Shown here in pieces: positions 50,510-58,229 of a DNA stretch of 58,623 nucleotides. The notes under the pieces were generated by a model, which saw only the letters and a list, made by a program, of their open reading frames with translations, had not been told where the DNA came from and did not search any database. Position numbers and translations under genes: made by a program. Source of the stretch: Nanobdellota archaeon (GTDB lineage Archaea > Nanobdellota > Nanobdellia > Parvarchaeales > Parvarchaeaceae); the NCBI GenBank assembly GCA_021810345.1, contig JAJZIX010000005.1:1-58623 (forward strand), written 5' to 3'. Position 1 is the first letter of the stretch. Each line of letters begins with the position of its first letter.

Positions 50510-50941
50510 ATGGTGGAGGATACAAAGAGCCTTGCCGAAGCAAATAAGCAAGAAACAAAAGATTCGATTCAAAGCTCCGATGCAGGGAAGGCCGTAGAAG
50601 AGAAAAAACAGGAGCAGAAGCCTGCTGAGCAGGCCCCGGTACAAGCGGAGCGCAAACAGAGCCAGCCGCAGCCGGCTGAGACCAGGCAGTTGCCGCCGCC
50701 TTTTCAGAGAAAACAGAGAAAGCTGAGGCTTTACAAAGTAAAGAACCTGTTCAAGAAACTGCATCCAGTGACTGTGAAATCCAAGCTTCATTATTACTGG
50801 TTTGAGTATAGTAGGGTGCTCCACCTTGCTAGAAAACCAACAAGGAGCGAATATAAAGAGCTAGCCATAATGGTGACGCTCGGCACAATAATTATCGGTG
50901 CAATAGGGTTTGTTGTACAGCTAATAATCCAGTATATCTAA
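50510..50941 (+). CDS. secE: SecE/Sec61-gamma with long N-terminal extension
   Basis: The final 60 residues match SecE/Sec61-gamma: FEYSRVLHLARKPTRSEYKELAIMVTLGTIIIGAIGFVVQLIIQYI, with one membrane helix. In front lies an unusual 85-residue head rich in Glu, Gln, Lys and Pro (EEKKQEQKPAEQAPVQAERK), not present in ordinary 60-residue SecE. It is translated with ftsZ (2 nt gap). The archaeal partners nusG (spt5) and ribosomal L11 that normally follow are absent. Confidence 0.88.
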   Translation: MVEDTKSLAEANKQETKDSIQSSDAGKAVEEKKQEQKPAEQAPVQAERKQSQPQPAETRQLPPPFQRKQRKLRLYKVKNLFKKLHPVTVKSKLHYYWFEYSRVLHLARKPTRSEYKELAIMVTLGTIIIGAIGFVVQLIIQYI

Positions 50942-50965
50942 TTTTAATTACATAAAGTCGGCATA

Positions 50966-51142
50966 AAGCCCATGATTTTAATCGTGGGATGAAGGCGATG
51001 GAACAAATAAATATAATGGAAAACAGGGTAAGATATGATACTGACATTTAAAGTCAAACACAACAGAGATTTTTCGAAAGAGTTATCGGAGGATATCAGT
51101 TATACTGAGAATTCTATTGAGGTATTATGCAAAACAGAATAA
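50966..51142 (+). mobile_element. Second IS605-family remnant: left hairpin plus tnpB N terminus
   Basis: The hairpin CCCATGAT-TTTA-ATCGTGGG (50969-50988) is followed by the same GATGAAGGCGA-type flank as the first remnant (ATGAAAGCGA there). A 35-codon reading frame (51035-51142) starts MILTFKVKHNRDFSKEL, a TnpB-like N terminus. It is cut off where the next gene begins at 51127. The right end is not seen. Confidence 0.6.
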
Positions 51143-51609
51143 TCATCAAGCTTGACAGCAGTTTGGCCGCGTTTATAGACTCGTTGAGAGGTCCGCTGTC
51201 TAGGGAAAGATTCATAGAGCAGTCTCTCAAAAAAGTCTCAGACATATTTGAGGCAGTGTGGTTCTTGTCCAGTGAGATTCATAGCCTAAAGGCCGGCAAA
51301 AAATCATCCGGAAAAGCCATTCCAAAGGGTTTAAAGCACTACGGTTTAGTCGAAGTACAGCTGAAAACACTTGATTTTTATAGCAGGGACTTCGAGCTTC
51401 TTTTTTCTATAGACTTTGACTCTATCAAAAACATGAGTATAAAGGCTGATCACAGTTTTGAAAAGCTGATCCGCTTGAAACACGTGAATCCGCCGCTCCA
51501 CTTCGACTTTGATCATGACAGGATCTACTTATTTACCAGAGGGTTCGACGAGATAAGATTTAAGGGCGATAATAAAAGGTTTATAAGCCTCTTAAAGAAT
51601 AATATCTGA
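51127..51609 (+). CDS. Hypothetical protein with ribbon-helix-helix-like N terminus (160 aa)
   Basis: The start MQNRIIIKLDSSLAAFIDSLRGPLSRERFIEQSLKKV fits a ribbon-helix-helix DNA-binding pattern (strand, helix, turn, helix). The rest (LKHYGLVEVQLKTLDFYSRDFELLFSIDFDSIKN...) appears beta-rich and ends NKRFISLLKNNI; no domain is recognised. It starts within the decayed tnpB frame and could be cotranscribed with the EamA gene 17 nt downstream. Confidence 0.58.
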   Translation: MQNRIIIKLDSSLAAFIDSLRGPLSRERFIEQSLKKVSDIFEAVWFLSSEIHSLKAGKKSSGKAIPKGLKHYGLVEVQLKTLDFYSRDFELLFSIDFDSIKNMSIKADHSFEKLIRLKHVNPPLHFDFDHDRIYLFTRGFDEIRFKGDNKRFISLLKNNI

Positions 51610-51626
51610 TAAATTAGAGGCAACCG

Positions 51627-52505
51627 ATGAATGTATTAATTTATTTAGCTGCAGTTCTAACGACTACAATATCGTTTGCGCTGATATCTATACTTGGCAG
51701 ACTTGTTTTGAGGAAAGGTAAAAACTCAATCCCGTTTAGATCTTTTGTGCCGTTATTCCTGCTTGTAAGTGCAATCATAACGCTGTCTCTTTCATTTGCT
51801 GTTACTGGCAGAATATCTCTGCCTGGTGGCTTTTATCCCCTGGTTTTCGTGATGGGCGCGCTGTACACTGCCGCTTCGTATATTGTGTTTTACTCGCTTG
51901 AAAACGAAAAAGGCGGGTTAATAGGCACCGTGAGCTCCACACAGGTGCTTTTTATTGCATTCTTTAGTTCACTTCTTTTTGTGCATTCCGATGTAATAAA
52001 GTCCTCCATCGCTGTAGTACTTATGCTGATAGGTGTCTTTCTGGTATCGGCAAATAGCCTCAGGACTGCTAAATTCTCAAAGTTTGTCTTCTTAGCATTG
52101 TTTGGGACGCTTCTGTGGGTAGCCATGTGGCTGTTGTTTTATGGCACGCTGCCAAGTGGGGTACCTTCTATGCTGGCGTATGGTTGGCTTTCATTGTTTG
52201 CATTTGTAGCGTGCATACCCGCGGTTTTCTTGACTAAACAGAAATTGGTGGATTTCTCCAAAGTTATGCGCAAAAGTCAGTACAGCAAGTACATCCTGCT
52301 TGTGTCTGTAGTCAATTCAATCGGAACAATCCTATATTCATATACTTACGTTTTAAATGCCGTGCTCACACCCCTGATCGTTGAAACCGAGGTGTTTTTT
52401 GTCCTAGTCCTGGCCTACTTCCTACTTAAAGAGAGATTCAAGATAATACAAATTCTGGGCGCACTGATCGTTGTTTCTGCAGTATTCTTTTTCTTGCTTG
52501 TGTAA
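51627..52505 (+). CDS. EamA/DMT-family transporter
   Basis: The 292-residue protein has ten hydrophobic segments in two repeats of five, as in the drug/metabolite transporter superfamily (GALYTAASYIVFYSLENEKGGLIGTVSSTQVLFIAFFSSLLF). The second half contains LAYFLLKERFKIIQILGALIVVSAVF, the standard EamA ending. Substrate is unknown. Confidence 0.85.
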   Translation: MNVLIYLAAVLTTTISFALISILGRLVLRKGKNSIPFRSFVPLFLLVSAIITLSLSFAVTGRISLPGGFYPLVFVMGALYTAASYIVFYSLENEKGGLIGTVSSTQVLFIAFFSSLLFVHSDVIKSSIAVVLMLIGVFLVSANSLRTAKFSKFVFLALFGTLLWVAMWLLFYGTLPSGVPSMLAYGWLSLFAFVACIPAVFLTKQKLVDFSKVMRKSQYSKYILLVSVVNSIGTILYSYTYVLNAVLTPLIVETEVFFVLVLAYFLLKERFKIIQILGALIVVSAVFFFLLV

Positions 52506-52549
52506 GCATACAGCGTAAGGGTTAAAAACTTGCAATCCCTAATTCTTGA

Positions 52550-54970
52550 GTGGTAGAACGCAGTCAGGAAAAAACAGATATACAGAAATCTACGGTTGAT
52601 GAGCTGATGAAACGGCTGTCTTCATCCGAGGATGGGCTCTCTACAGCAGAAGCAAACAACAGGCTGAAGTTATACGGCCCAAACGAGATTAAAGAGAAAA
52701 AGAAAAGCAGTCTACGTATCCTTTTAATGAAATTTGTGGGTCCTATACCACTTATGCTTTTTGTTATAATAGGGATTTCATTGTTTCTTGGGAAGAATAT
52801 AGACGCATATATAATTCTAGGACTAGTGTTTTTTAACGCCTTTGCAGGTTTTGCCGAGGAGTATAAAGCCGATAATACGCTCGAATTGCTGAGAAAGAAG
52901 CTTTCTGTGATGGTTTTAGTGCTTAGAGACAAAACTTGGAGCAAAATACCTTCAAAATCTATTGTGCCTGGTGATATAATAAGGCTCAGGATTGGTGATA
53001 TCGTACCCGCAGATTGCAAAATAACAGAAGGAGACTATCTATCAGTCGACCAATCAATGCTAACAGGAGAGTCTCTCCCTGTGGATAAGACAGAAGGGGA
53101 CGTTGTCTATTCATCATCAACAGTAAAGCAGGGAGAAGCTACAGCACTTGTTGTTTCTACGGGCATAAACACTTCTTTTGGTAAAACAGCCGAGCTTGTT
53201 AAAATCGCGAGAAGTAGGATGCATCTGGAAAGCGATATCCTAAGACTGATAAAGTATCTGGTGGCTGTAGATGTTGTGCTAATCGCAGTCGTTCTTATAT
53301 TCTCATCATTGTCTGGCGTGAGCTTCTCGGAAGTAATCCCTTTCTCTCTTTTGGTGCTTCTCGCATCCGTTCCGGTCGCCCTTCCATCTGCCTTTACGGT
53401 AGCAATGGCTTATGGGACAGAGCGACTTAGCTCAAAGAATATCCTTGTGACAAGGCTGGAAGCTATAGAAGAAGCATCTACAATGAATGTGATATGCCTT
53501 GATAAGACGGGCACCATCACTAAAAATTCACTTTCCGTTTCAAAGGCTTATGGCTACGATAACTTTTCAGACAGTGATGTGCTAAAGTACGCTGCTCTGG
53601 CCTCTAGAGTGGAGGATTCGGATGAGATAGACATGGCTATACTGTCGGCTCAAAAGGCAGAGGGGTCAGACTTATCCAAGTACAAAAGAAGCAACTTTAC
53701 TCCGTTTGATCCTTCTACTAAGATGTCAAAATCAGAAGTATTATACAATGGTAGTAGCATGACAGTAGTTAAAGGCTTTCCAGATAAGATCCTGTCGCTG
53801 TGCAAACTAGCCAAGTCAGATGAAGAAAGCGAGAGAAAGAAGATAAACGACCTTGCCTCAAAAGGATTTAGGATAATCGCCGTTGCTGTGGATGATGGTG
53901 GCTGGAAATTCGTCGGGTTTGTGCCTCTAAGCGACATGCCACGCGAAGACAGCGCCAAGTTTATAAGCGAGCTAAAGAACTTGGGCCTCAAAATCAAGAT
54001 GCTGACAGGTGATAGCGAGCAAACAGCGGAAGCAGTCGCTTCTGAGGTCGGAATAGGTAATAAGATACTTGACGTAAGCCAATTGCAGGGGCAGACAGAA
54101 GGACAGATAGCAAAGCTAGTGAGCGAAAACGACGGATTCTCGGGAATTTTTCCAAAGGATAAATACCTAATAGTCAAAGCGCTGCAAGACTCTGGGTCGC
54201 ATGTCGGTATGACTGGGGACGGAGTAAACGATGCTCCGGCCTTGAAGCAGGCTGAGGTGGGCATTGCTGTCTCTAATGCCACAGACGTTGCAAAGAGCGC
54301 AGCCGCCTTAGTATTGACTTCTGAGGGTATAGAGCCAATAGTGAACGCGATAGAGGAGAGTCGTTCCATATTCGAAAGGATGATAACCTACACTATAAAC
54401 AAAGTCTCCAGGATATTCCAAATAGCATTTTTCTTGTCAGCGGCATTCTTGATACTCAAGTTTTTGCCGATAAGGGCAATACAACTTATCTTGATGATAT
54501 TCCTGAATGACATAGGCAGCATAGCGCTTTCAACTGACCATGAGAGGTACTCCGCCGACCCGGATACCTGGAGCATAAAAACAATTTTTTCAGCTTCTAT
54601 GATATTTGGGATCGCCACAATACTAGAAATATCTATCCTAACATTTTTGGGATTGGCTGTATTCGGGCTGTCCCACCAAGCGTTGCAGACCTTCCTATTC
54701 GTGTCATTTATAATGTCGATTGAATTTATGCTCCTTTCAATAAGGTCAAGGAGCCATTTCTTCAGCTCTTACCCAAGTCTTTTGGTTTCGCTTCAGATTG
54801 TACTTTCTATACTGATAGCCTCGGTATTTGCTGTCTTTGGTGTGTTGATGACACCGATAAGCGTGAACTACGTGCTTTTCATAGCGGGAGTCTCGGTGTT
54901 ATTTTTGGTGGTTGTGGATTATATAAAATACTTCATATATAAGAATATCTCGGAATTCAAGGAGCTCTAA
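52550..54970 (+). CDS. P-type proton-translocating ATPase (type IIIA)
   Basis: The 806-residue pump has TGES in the A domain (LTGESLPVDKTEGD), phosphorylation motif CLDKTGTITKN near residue 318, and MTGDGVNDAPALKQAEVGIAVSNATDVAKSAA hinge, in the order of plasma-membrane H+-ATPases (PMA1-like). About ten membrane spans are seen. It would export protons, useful in acid environments. GTG 52550 is favoured: a GTTAAAAAC box lies about 25 nt upstream. Confidence 0.92.
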   Translation: MVERSQEKTDIQKSTVDELMKRLSSSEDGLSTAEANNRLKLYGPNEIKEKKKSSLRILLMKFVGPIPLMLFVIIGISLFLGKNIDAYIILGLVFFNAFAGFAEEYKADNTLELLRKKLSVMVLVLRDKTWSKIPSKSIVPGDIIRLRIGDIVPADCKITEGDYLSVDQSMLTGESLPVDKTEGDVVYSSSTVKQGEATALVVSTGINTSFGKTAELVKIARSRMHLESDILRLIKYLVAVDVVLIAVVLIFSSLSGVSFSEVIPFSLLVLLASVPVALPSAFTVAMAYGTERLSSKNILVTRLEAIEEASTMNVICLDKTGTITKNSLSVSKAYGYDNFSDSDVLKYAALASRVEDSDEIDMAILSAQKAEGSDLSKYKRSNFTPFDPSTKMSKSEVLYNGSSMTVVKGFPDKILSLCKLAKSDEESERKKINDLASKGFRIIAVAVDDGGWKFVGFVPLSDMPREDSAKFISELKNLGLKIKMLTGDSEQTAEAVASEVGIGNKILDVSQLQGQTEGQIAKLVSENDGFSGIFPKDKYLIVKALQDSGSHVGMTGDGVNDAPALKQAEVGIAVSNATDVAKSAAALVLTSEGIEPIVNAIEESRSIFERMITYTINKVSRIFQIAFFLSAAFLILKFLPIRAIQLILMIFLNDIGSIALSTDHERYSADPDTWSIKTIFSASMIFGIATILEISILTFLGLAVFGLSHQALQTFLFVSFIMSIEFMLLSIRSRSHFFSSYPSLLVSLQIVLSILIASVFAVFGVLMTPISVNYVLFIAGVSVLFLVVVDYIKYFIYKNISEFKEL

Positions 54971-54973
54971 TCC

Positions 54974-55633
54974 TTATTCAATTGATGGTAGTATCTCGAC
55001 TTTGATTTTCCCTTCCAGTAGATCCTTGAACTTTTTTGCGTCTTCTAGCGTGCCTATGCCAGAGCCGTAATGCATGGGTATAACAATATCCGTCTTCATG
55101 TCTTCTGCTGCCTGCGCAGCCTCTTCTGCAGTCATAACGTATATGCCACTGACTGGAAGCAGGGCTATGTCAGTCTTTATGTTTTTCATCTCTGGTATCC
55201 TGTCCGTGTCCCCTGCTATGTATATTTTGACACCGTCAACAATGAAAACATAGCCAACATTGCCCTTGCCTTTTGGATGGAATACCTCGCTGCCCTCCTT
55301 GAACTTATTTATATTATATGATGGCAGGGTCCTTATTGATACGCCTTTAACTTCCTTAAACTCGCCGGGCGATACAAATACCTTTTCATTGTTGAATTCT
55401 GAGAGCTGCGCTTCGCAGTCTTTCGGTGCAATAAGCATAGTATCCTGTTTTACTAGTTTTTTGATGCTTGCCTGTTCAAGATGGTCGTAATGGTCGTGTG
55501 TAATCAGTACCAAATCAGCATCATTATATTCTTTTGAGACTTTGTAAGGATCAGTATAAACTACTAGGTGCCCTCCTTTTATTCTGAAGCAGTCGTGGTG
55601 CAGCCAGCTTATTTCTATATCTTTATATTCCAT
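54974..55633 (-). CDS. MBL-fold hydrolase (UPF0173/UlaG-like)
   Basis: The 219-residue protein has the metallo-beta-lactamase signature HDHYDHLEQ (HxHxDH) near residue 50, AGDTDRIPE, and HYGSGIGTLEDAKKF, all for binding two metal ions. The family includes archaeal UPF0173 hydrolases; the substrate is unknown. It is convergent with the proton-ATPase end. Confidence 0.87.
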   Translation of the reverse strand: MEYKDIEISWLHHDCFRIKGGHLVVYTDPYKVSKEYNDADLVLITHDHYDHLEQASIKKLVKQDTMLIAPKDCEAQLSEFNNEKVFVSPGEFKEVKGVSIRTLPSYNINKFKEGSEVFHPKGKGNVGYVFIVDGVKIYIAGDTDRIPEMKNIKTDIALLPVSGIYVMTAEEAAQAAEDMKTDIVIPMHYGSGIGTLEDAKKFKDLLEGKIKVEILPSIE

Positions 55634-55720
55634 ATGTATTGATTAGTCCTGCTCTTTTATATCTTTTTTGTTAATAGGTGGACAGAAAGCCTTTTATATG
55701 AAGGTGAATTCTTGATAAGA

Positions 55721-56239
55721 ATGATACTCAGCGACAATGATATAAAGGAGGCTATAACTTCGGGTGGGCTTAAAATATCCCCTATTTCTGATGATACGAT
55801 AAGGGAAAACGGAGTAGATTTAAAGGTTGGTACTGAGTTGCTCAGATTCAGGCCGGGGGGGGAGATTAATCTCTTGGATAAGTTGTCACCGGATAAGGTT
55901 TATATTAAGGAGGAGATAAAAGACTCCTTTGTCTTGAACCCACACGAGAAAGTGCTTCTTAAAGTATATGAAGAAATCAAAATGCCGAATAGTCTTGTTG
56001 GTTTTTGTAACTTAAGGTCAACATTCGCCAGGCTCGGTGTGAGCATACCGCCCACTATAGTGGACGCAGGATTCGAAGGCTTTCTTACTATCCTTATAAT
56101 AGGTGGAGAAGAGAAGGTGACTATCCCGGCGGGTATGAGGTTTCTGCACTTAGTTTTCAGTACAACTAAGACGCCAGTTGGCAAACCATACGCCGGCGGC
56201 TATCAGAAAAGTAAGGATGTAACTGGTGCTAAGATATAA
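55721..56239 (+). CDS. dcd: dCTP deaminase
   Basis: The 172-residue protein begins MILSDNDIKEAITSGGLKISP, the hallmark of Dcd, and contains GFCNLRSTFARLGVSIPPTIVDAGFEG with the catalytic Glu and Arg. It converts dCTP to dUTP, or does so bifunctionally with dUTPase. ATG 55721 is chosen over TTG 55712 because CTTTTATAT lies about 27 nt upstream. Confidence 0.94.
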   Translation: MILSDNDIKEAITSGGLKISPISDDTIRENGVDLKVGTELLRFRPGGEINLLDKLSPDKVYIKEEIKDSFVLNPHEKVLLKVYEEIKMPNSLVGFCNLRSTFARLGVSIPPTIVDAGFEGFLTILIIGGEEKVTIPAGMRFLHLVFSTTKTPVGKPYAGGYQKSKDVTGAKI

Positions 56240-56263
56240 ATCCAAATAACGAGGTAAACTAAT

Positions 56264-56380
56264 ATGAAAAGAAGCTCTAAAAACTGGAAAAAATACCACA
56301 AGGATCGCTGGAAGACCAGAAAGAAGAAGATGCAGGAAAGAAAAAGAAAAAGAAGGCTGATGCGCGAGAGGAGCGCTTAA
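56264..56380 (+). CDS. Very small, highly basic protein (38 aa)
   Basis: MKRSSKNWKKYHKDRWKTRK, then a Lys/Arg-rich tail ending MRERSA, gives 38 residues of which more than half are Lys or Arg. It looks nucleic-acid binding but the family is not recognised. TATAAATC overlapping the dcd stop lies about 26 nt before the ATG, supporting a real leaderless gene. The tRNA-Leu begins 13 nt after its stop. Confidence 0.55.
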   Translation: MKRSSKNWKKYHKDRWKTRKKKMQERKRKRRLMRERSA

Positions 56381-56392
56381 ATCGCTGTTTGG

Positions 56393-56507
56393 GCAGGGGT
56401 AGCGAAGTTTGGTCCAACGTGCAGGACTTAAGGTCTTTTGTTTGATCGACAAAGATATGATATCCTGCGGCTTAGCGCCCTCGTGGGTTCAAATCCCACC
56501 CCCTGCA
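56393..56507 (+). tRNA. tRNA-Leu (anticodon UAA) with intron
   Basis: Acceptor GCAGGGG/CCCCTGC, D stem GCG/CGT, anticodon stem CAGGA/TCCTG with loop CTTAAG...A (UAA at 56429-56431), class II variable arm GGC-TTAGC-GCC and T arm GTGGG-TTCAAAT-CCCAC. A 29-nt intron lies between positions 37 and 38. CCA not encoded. Confidence 0.93.
56433..56461 (+). other. tRNA-Leu(UAA) intron (37/38)
   Basis: The 29-nt intron forms a hairpin TCTTTTGT/ACAAAGA (with one bulged U) beyond a bulge-helix-bulge of CUUA/UAUG, in which one U-U pair weakens the 4-bp helix. Predicted cuts are AG^G and AU^A38. Confidence 0.85.
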
Positions 56508-56521
56508 GTTCCCTATGGAAA

Positions 56522-57028
56522 TCAGGCCGACAGCTTTTTAACTTCTTTCAGTTCCTTTACTCTCACCGAAGCCGCTCCCCTTATTGGGAAGTGCATGACA
56601 TAGATTTTCGGGTTCATCGTACTTTTTTGAAGCCCAAACCTGAAGTTTTTGGTTTTATTGAATTTCATGAATGTTACCTTGCCTATAAAACAGACAATCT
56701 TTGGCCTATACTTCTTTATTATCATGAGCAATCTATCCACCCCAGCTTTTTCCTCTCCCGTTTTTAGGTCTGAGACGTCTCTAGACGGCCTATCTATCAA
56801 GTTTATGAAGTTTATCTTGTATTTTCCTGCCAAATTTTTGTATACTTGACTAAGATTTTTATCATCTTTAAGGTAGCTCCTGCTTTCCTTTATTAATCTC
56901 GAATCACTCATTAGATACCAGAGCATCTTATTGTTTGAAAATGGTACGCCTCTTTTGTACGAGCCGAAGTGGGGGTTTATCCCCACAAATAATATATCCG
57001 CGTTTTTCGATAGGTGGTATCTTATCAT
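56522..57028 (-). CDS. MUG/TDG-like uracil-DNA glycosylase
   Basis: The 168-residue protein has DILFVGINPHFGSYKRGVPFSNN, the GINPH active-site motif of MUG/TDG-type uracil/thymine DNA glycosylases, and a later GKVTFMKF segment. It excises U or T mispaired with G. ATG 57028 is preferred over TTG 57052: GTATTATATTG lies about 27 nt upstream on the minus strand, overlapping the promoter region of the divergent gene. Confidence 0.82.
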   Translation of the reverse strand: MIRYHLSKNADILFVGINPHFGSYKRGVPFSNNKMLWYLMSDSRLIKESRSYLKDDKNLSQVYKNLAGKYKINFINLIDRPSRDVSDLKTGEEKAGVDRLLMIIKKYRPKIVCFIGKVTFMKFNKTKNFRFGLQKSTMNPKIYVMHFPIRGAASVRVKELKEVKKLSA

Positions 57029-57062
57029 ATAATTATTAATATGTATAGTCAATATAATACTA

Positions 57063-57413
57063 ATGATAGAGCTAGAGAGAGTCTATAATTCAAAGAGCAA
57101 AGGATTCAGGATATTAGTAGACAGGGTCTGGCCAAGAGGCCTGACAAAAGAAGCGGTTAATGCGAATGTGTGGATTAAGGATATCGCACCAAGTGATGAG
57201 TTGAGAAAATGGTTCGCACACGACGACAGCAAATGGGGGCAGTTCAGGAAAAAATACAAAAAAGAGCTTAAAACAAAGCAAAACATCGAGAAGCTTAAAG
57301 AAATTAAGGAACTGGAAATAAAAAACAAGAAGATAATACTCCTATTCGGAGCTAAGAACGAAAAGCACAACCAAGCGGTCGTTTTAAAGGAAGTTTTGGA
57401 TAATTTTAGATAA
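57063..57413 (+). CDS. DUF488-family protein
   Basis: The 116-residue protein starts ELERVYNSKSKGFRILVDRVWPRGLTKEAV, the conserved VDRLWPRG motif of DUF488, and has the acidic and Lys/Arg-rich middle of the family (FAHDDSKWGQFRKKYKKEL). Function is unknown. It is divergent from the uracil-DNA glycosylase with overlapping promoters, 34 nt between start codons. Confidence 0.85.
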   Translation: MIELERVYNSKSKGFRILVDRVWPRGLTKEAVNANVWIKDIAPSDELRKWFAHDDSKWGQFRKKYKKELKTKQNIEKLKEIKELEIKNKKIILLFGAKNEKHNQAVVLKEVLDNFR

Positions 57414-57430
57414 ATGTTTATAAATGATGA

Positions 57431-57760
<330 letters not shown>

Positions 57761-57791
57761 AGTTTAAATCCTACAGCTGTTTAATCTTAGC

Positions 57792-58043
57792 ATGGACAAA
57801 GATGATATATTTGTCGGTCTGAACTCTGAATTTGGAGTTGAATTCGATGATTTGCAGCGTGCTGCGTCGAGAGTGGCCGATTCTCTAGAAAAGGTTAAAA
57901 TAAATTTTGATGATGACTCGGATAAGCTGCTTAGGCTTAAGGAAGGGCTGGACGAAACGGAGGATCTTGTTAAAAAGTTGTTCGATGATATGAGCAACAA
58001 CCAGGTCTCGGTCGAAACTGGCCAACAAAATGCAGGCAATTAA
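57792..58043 (+). CDS. Small acidic coiled-coil protein (83 aa)
   Basis: The protein is acidic, with heptad-like segments (RAASRVADSLEKVKINFDDDSDKLLRLKEGLDE), no Cys and no membrane span, and a Gln/Asn-rich end. It probably dimerises. TTTAAATC about 26 nt before the ATG suggests a leaderless message. No family is recognised. Confidence 0.55.
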   Translation: MDKDDIFVGLNSEFGVEFDDLQRAASRVADSLEKVKINFDDDSDKLLRLKEGLDETEDLVKKLFDDMSNNQVSVETGQQNAGN

Positions 58044-58077
58044 AATATAAAAGGACAGGTTCTCTATTGTTAATAAT

Positions 58078-58180
58078 GCAGGGGTAGCGAAGCCTGGCCA
58101 AACGTGGCAGACTCAAGAAATCATTTTTTGGGTTATCTGCCCTCTTTGTGAGTTCAAGGGTTCAAATCCCTTCCCCTGCA
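58078..58180 (+). tRNA. tRNA-Leu (anticodon CAA) with intron
   Basis: Acceptor GCAGGGG/CCCCTGC and a D arm close to that of tRNA-Leu(UAA), anticodon stem GCAGA/TCTGC with loop CTCAAG...A (CAA at 58114-58116), variable arm CTC-TTTGT-GAG and T arm AAGGG-TTCAAAT-CCCTT. A 17-nt intron lies between 37 and 38. A T run follows at 58181-58186. Confidence 0.93.
58118..58134 (+). other. tRNA-Leu(CAA) intron (37/38)
   Basis: The 17-nt intron has a perfect bulge-helix-bulge: CUCA (32-35) pairs with UGGG (one U-G pair), with cuts at AG^A and UU^A38. The intron is mostly A/T. Confidence 0.88.
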
Positions 58181-58229
58181 TTTTTTGATTCGATAAAAAC
58201 TATTTATTTACTCTTTCCTTCTCTACCAT

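Noticed and set aside
49817-50824. 335-residue minus-strand ORF opposite ftsZ
   Set aside because: It is entirely antisense to ftsZ and secE; composition is Ser/Ile-rich without a domain, so it is a shadow.
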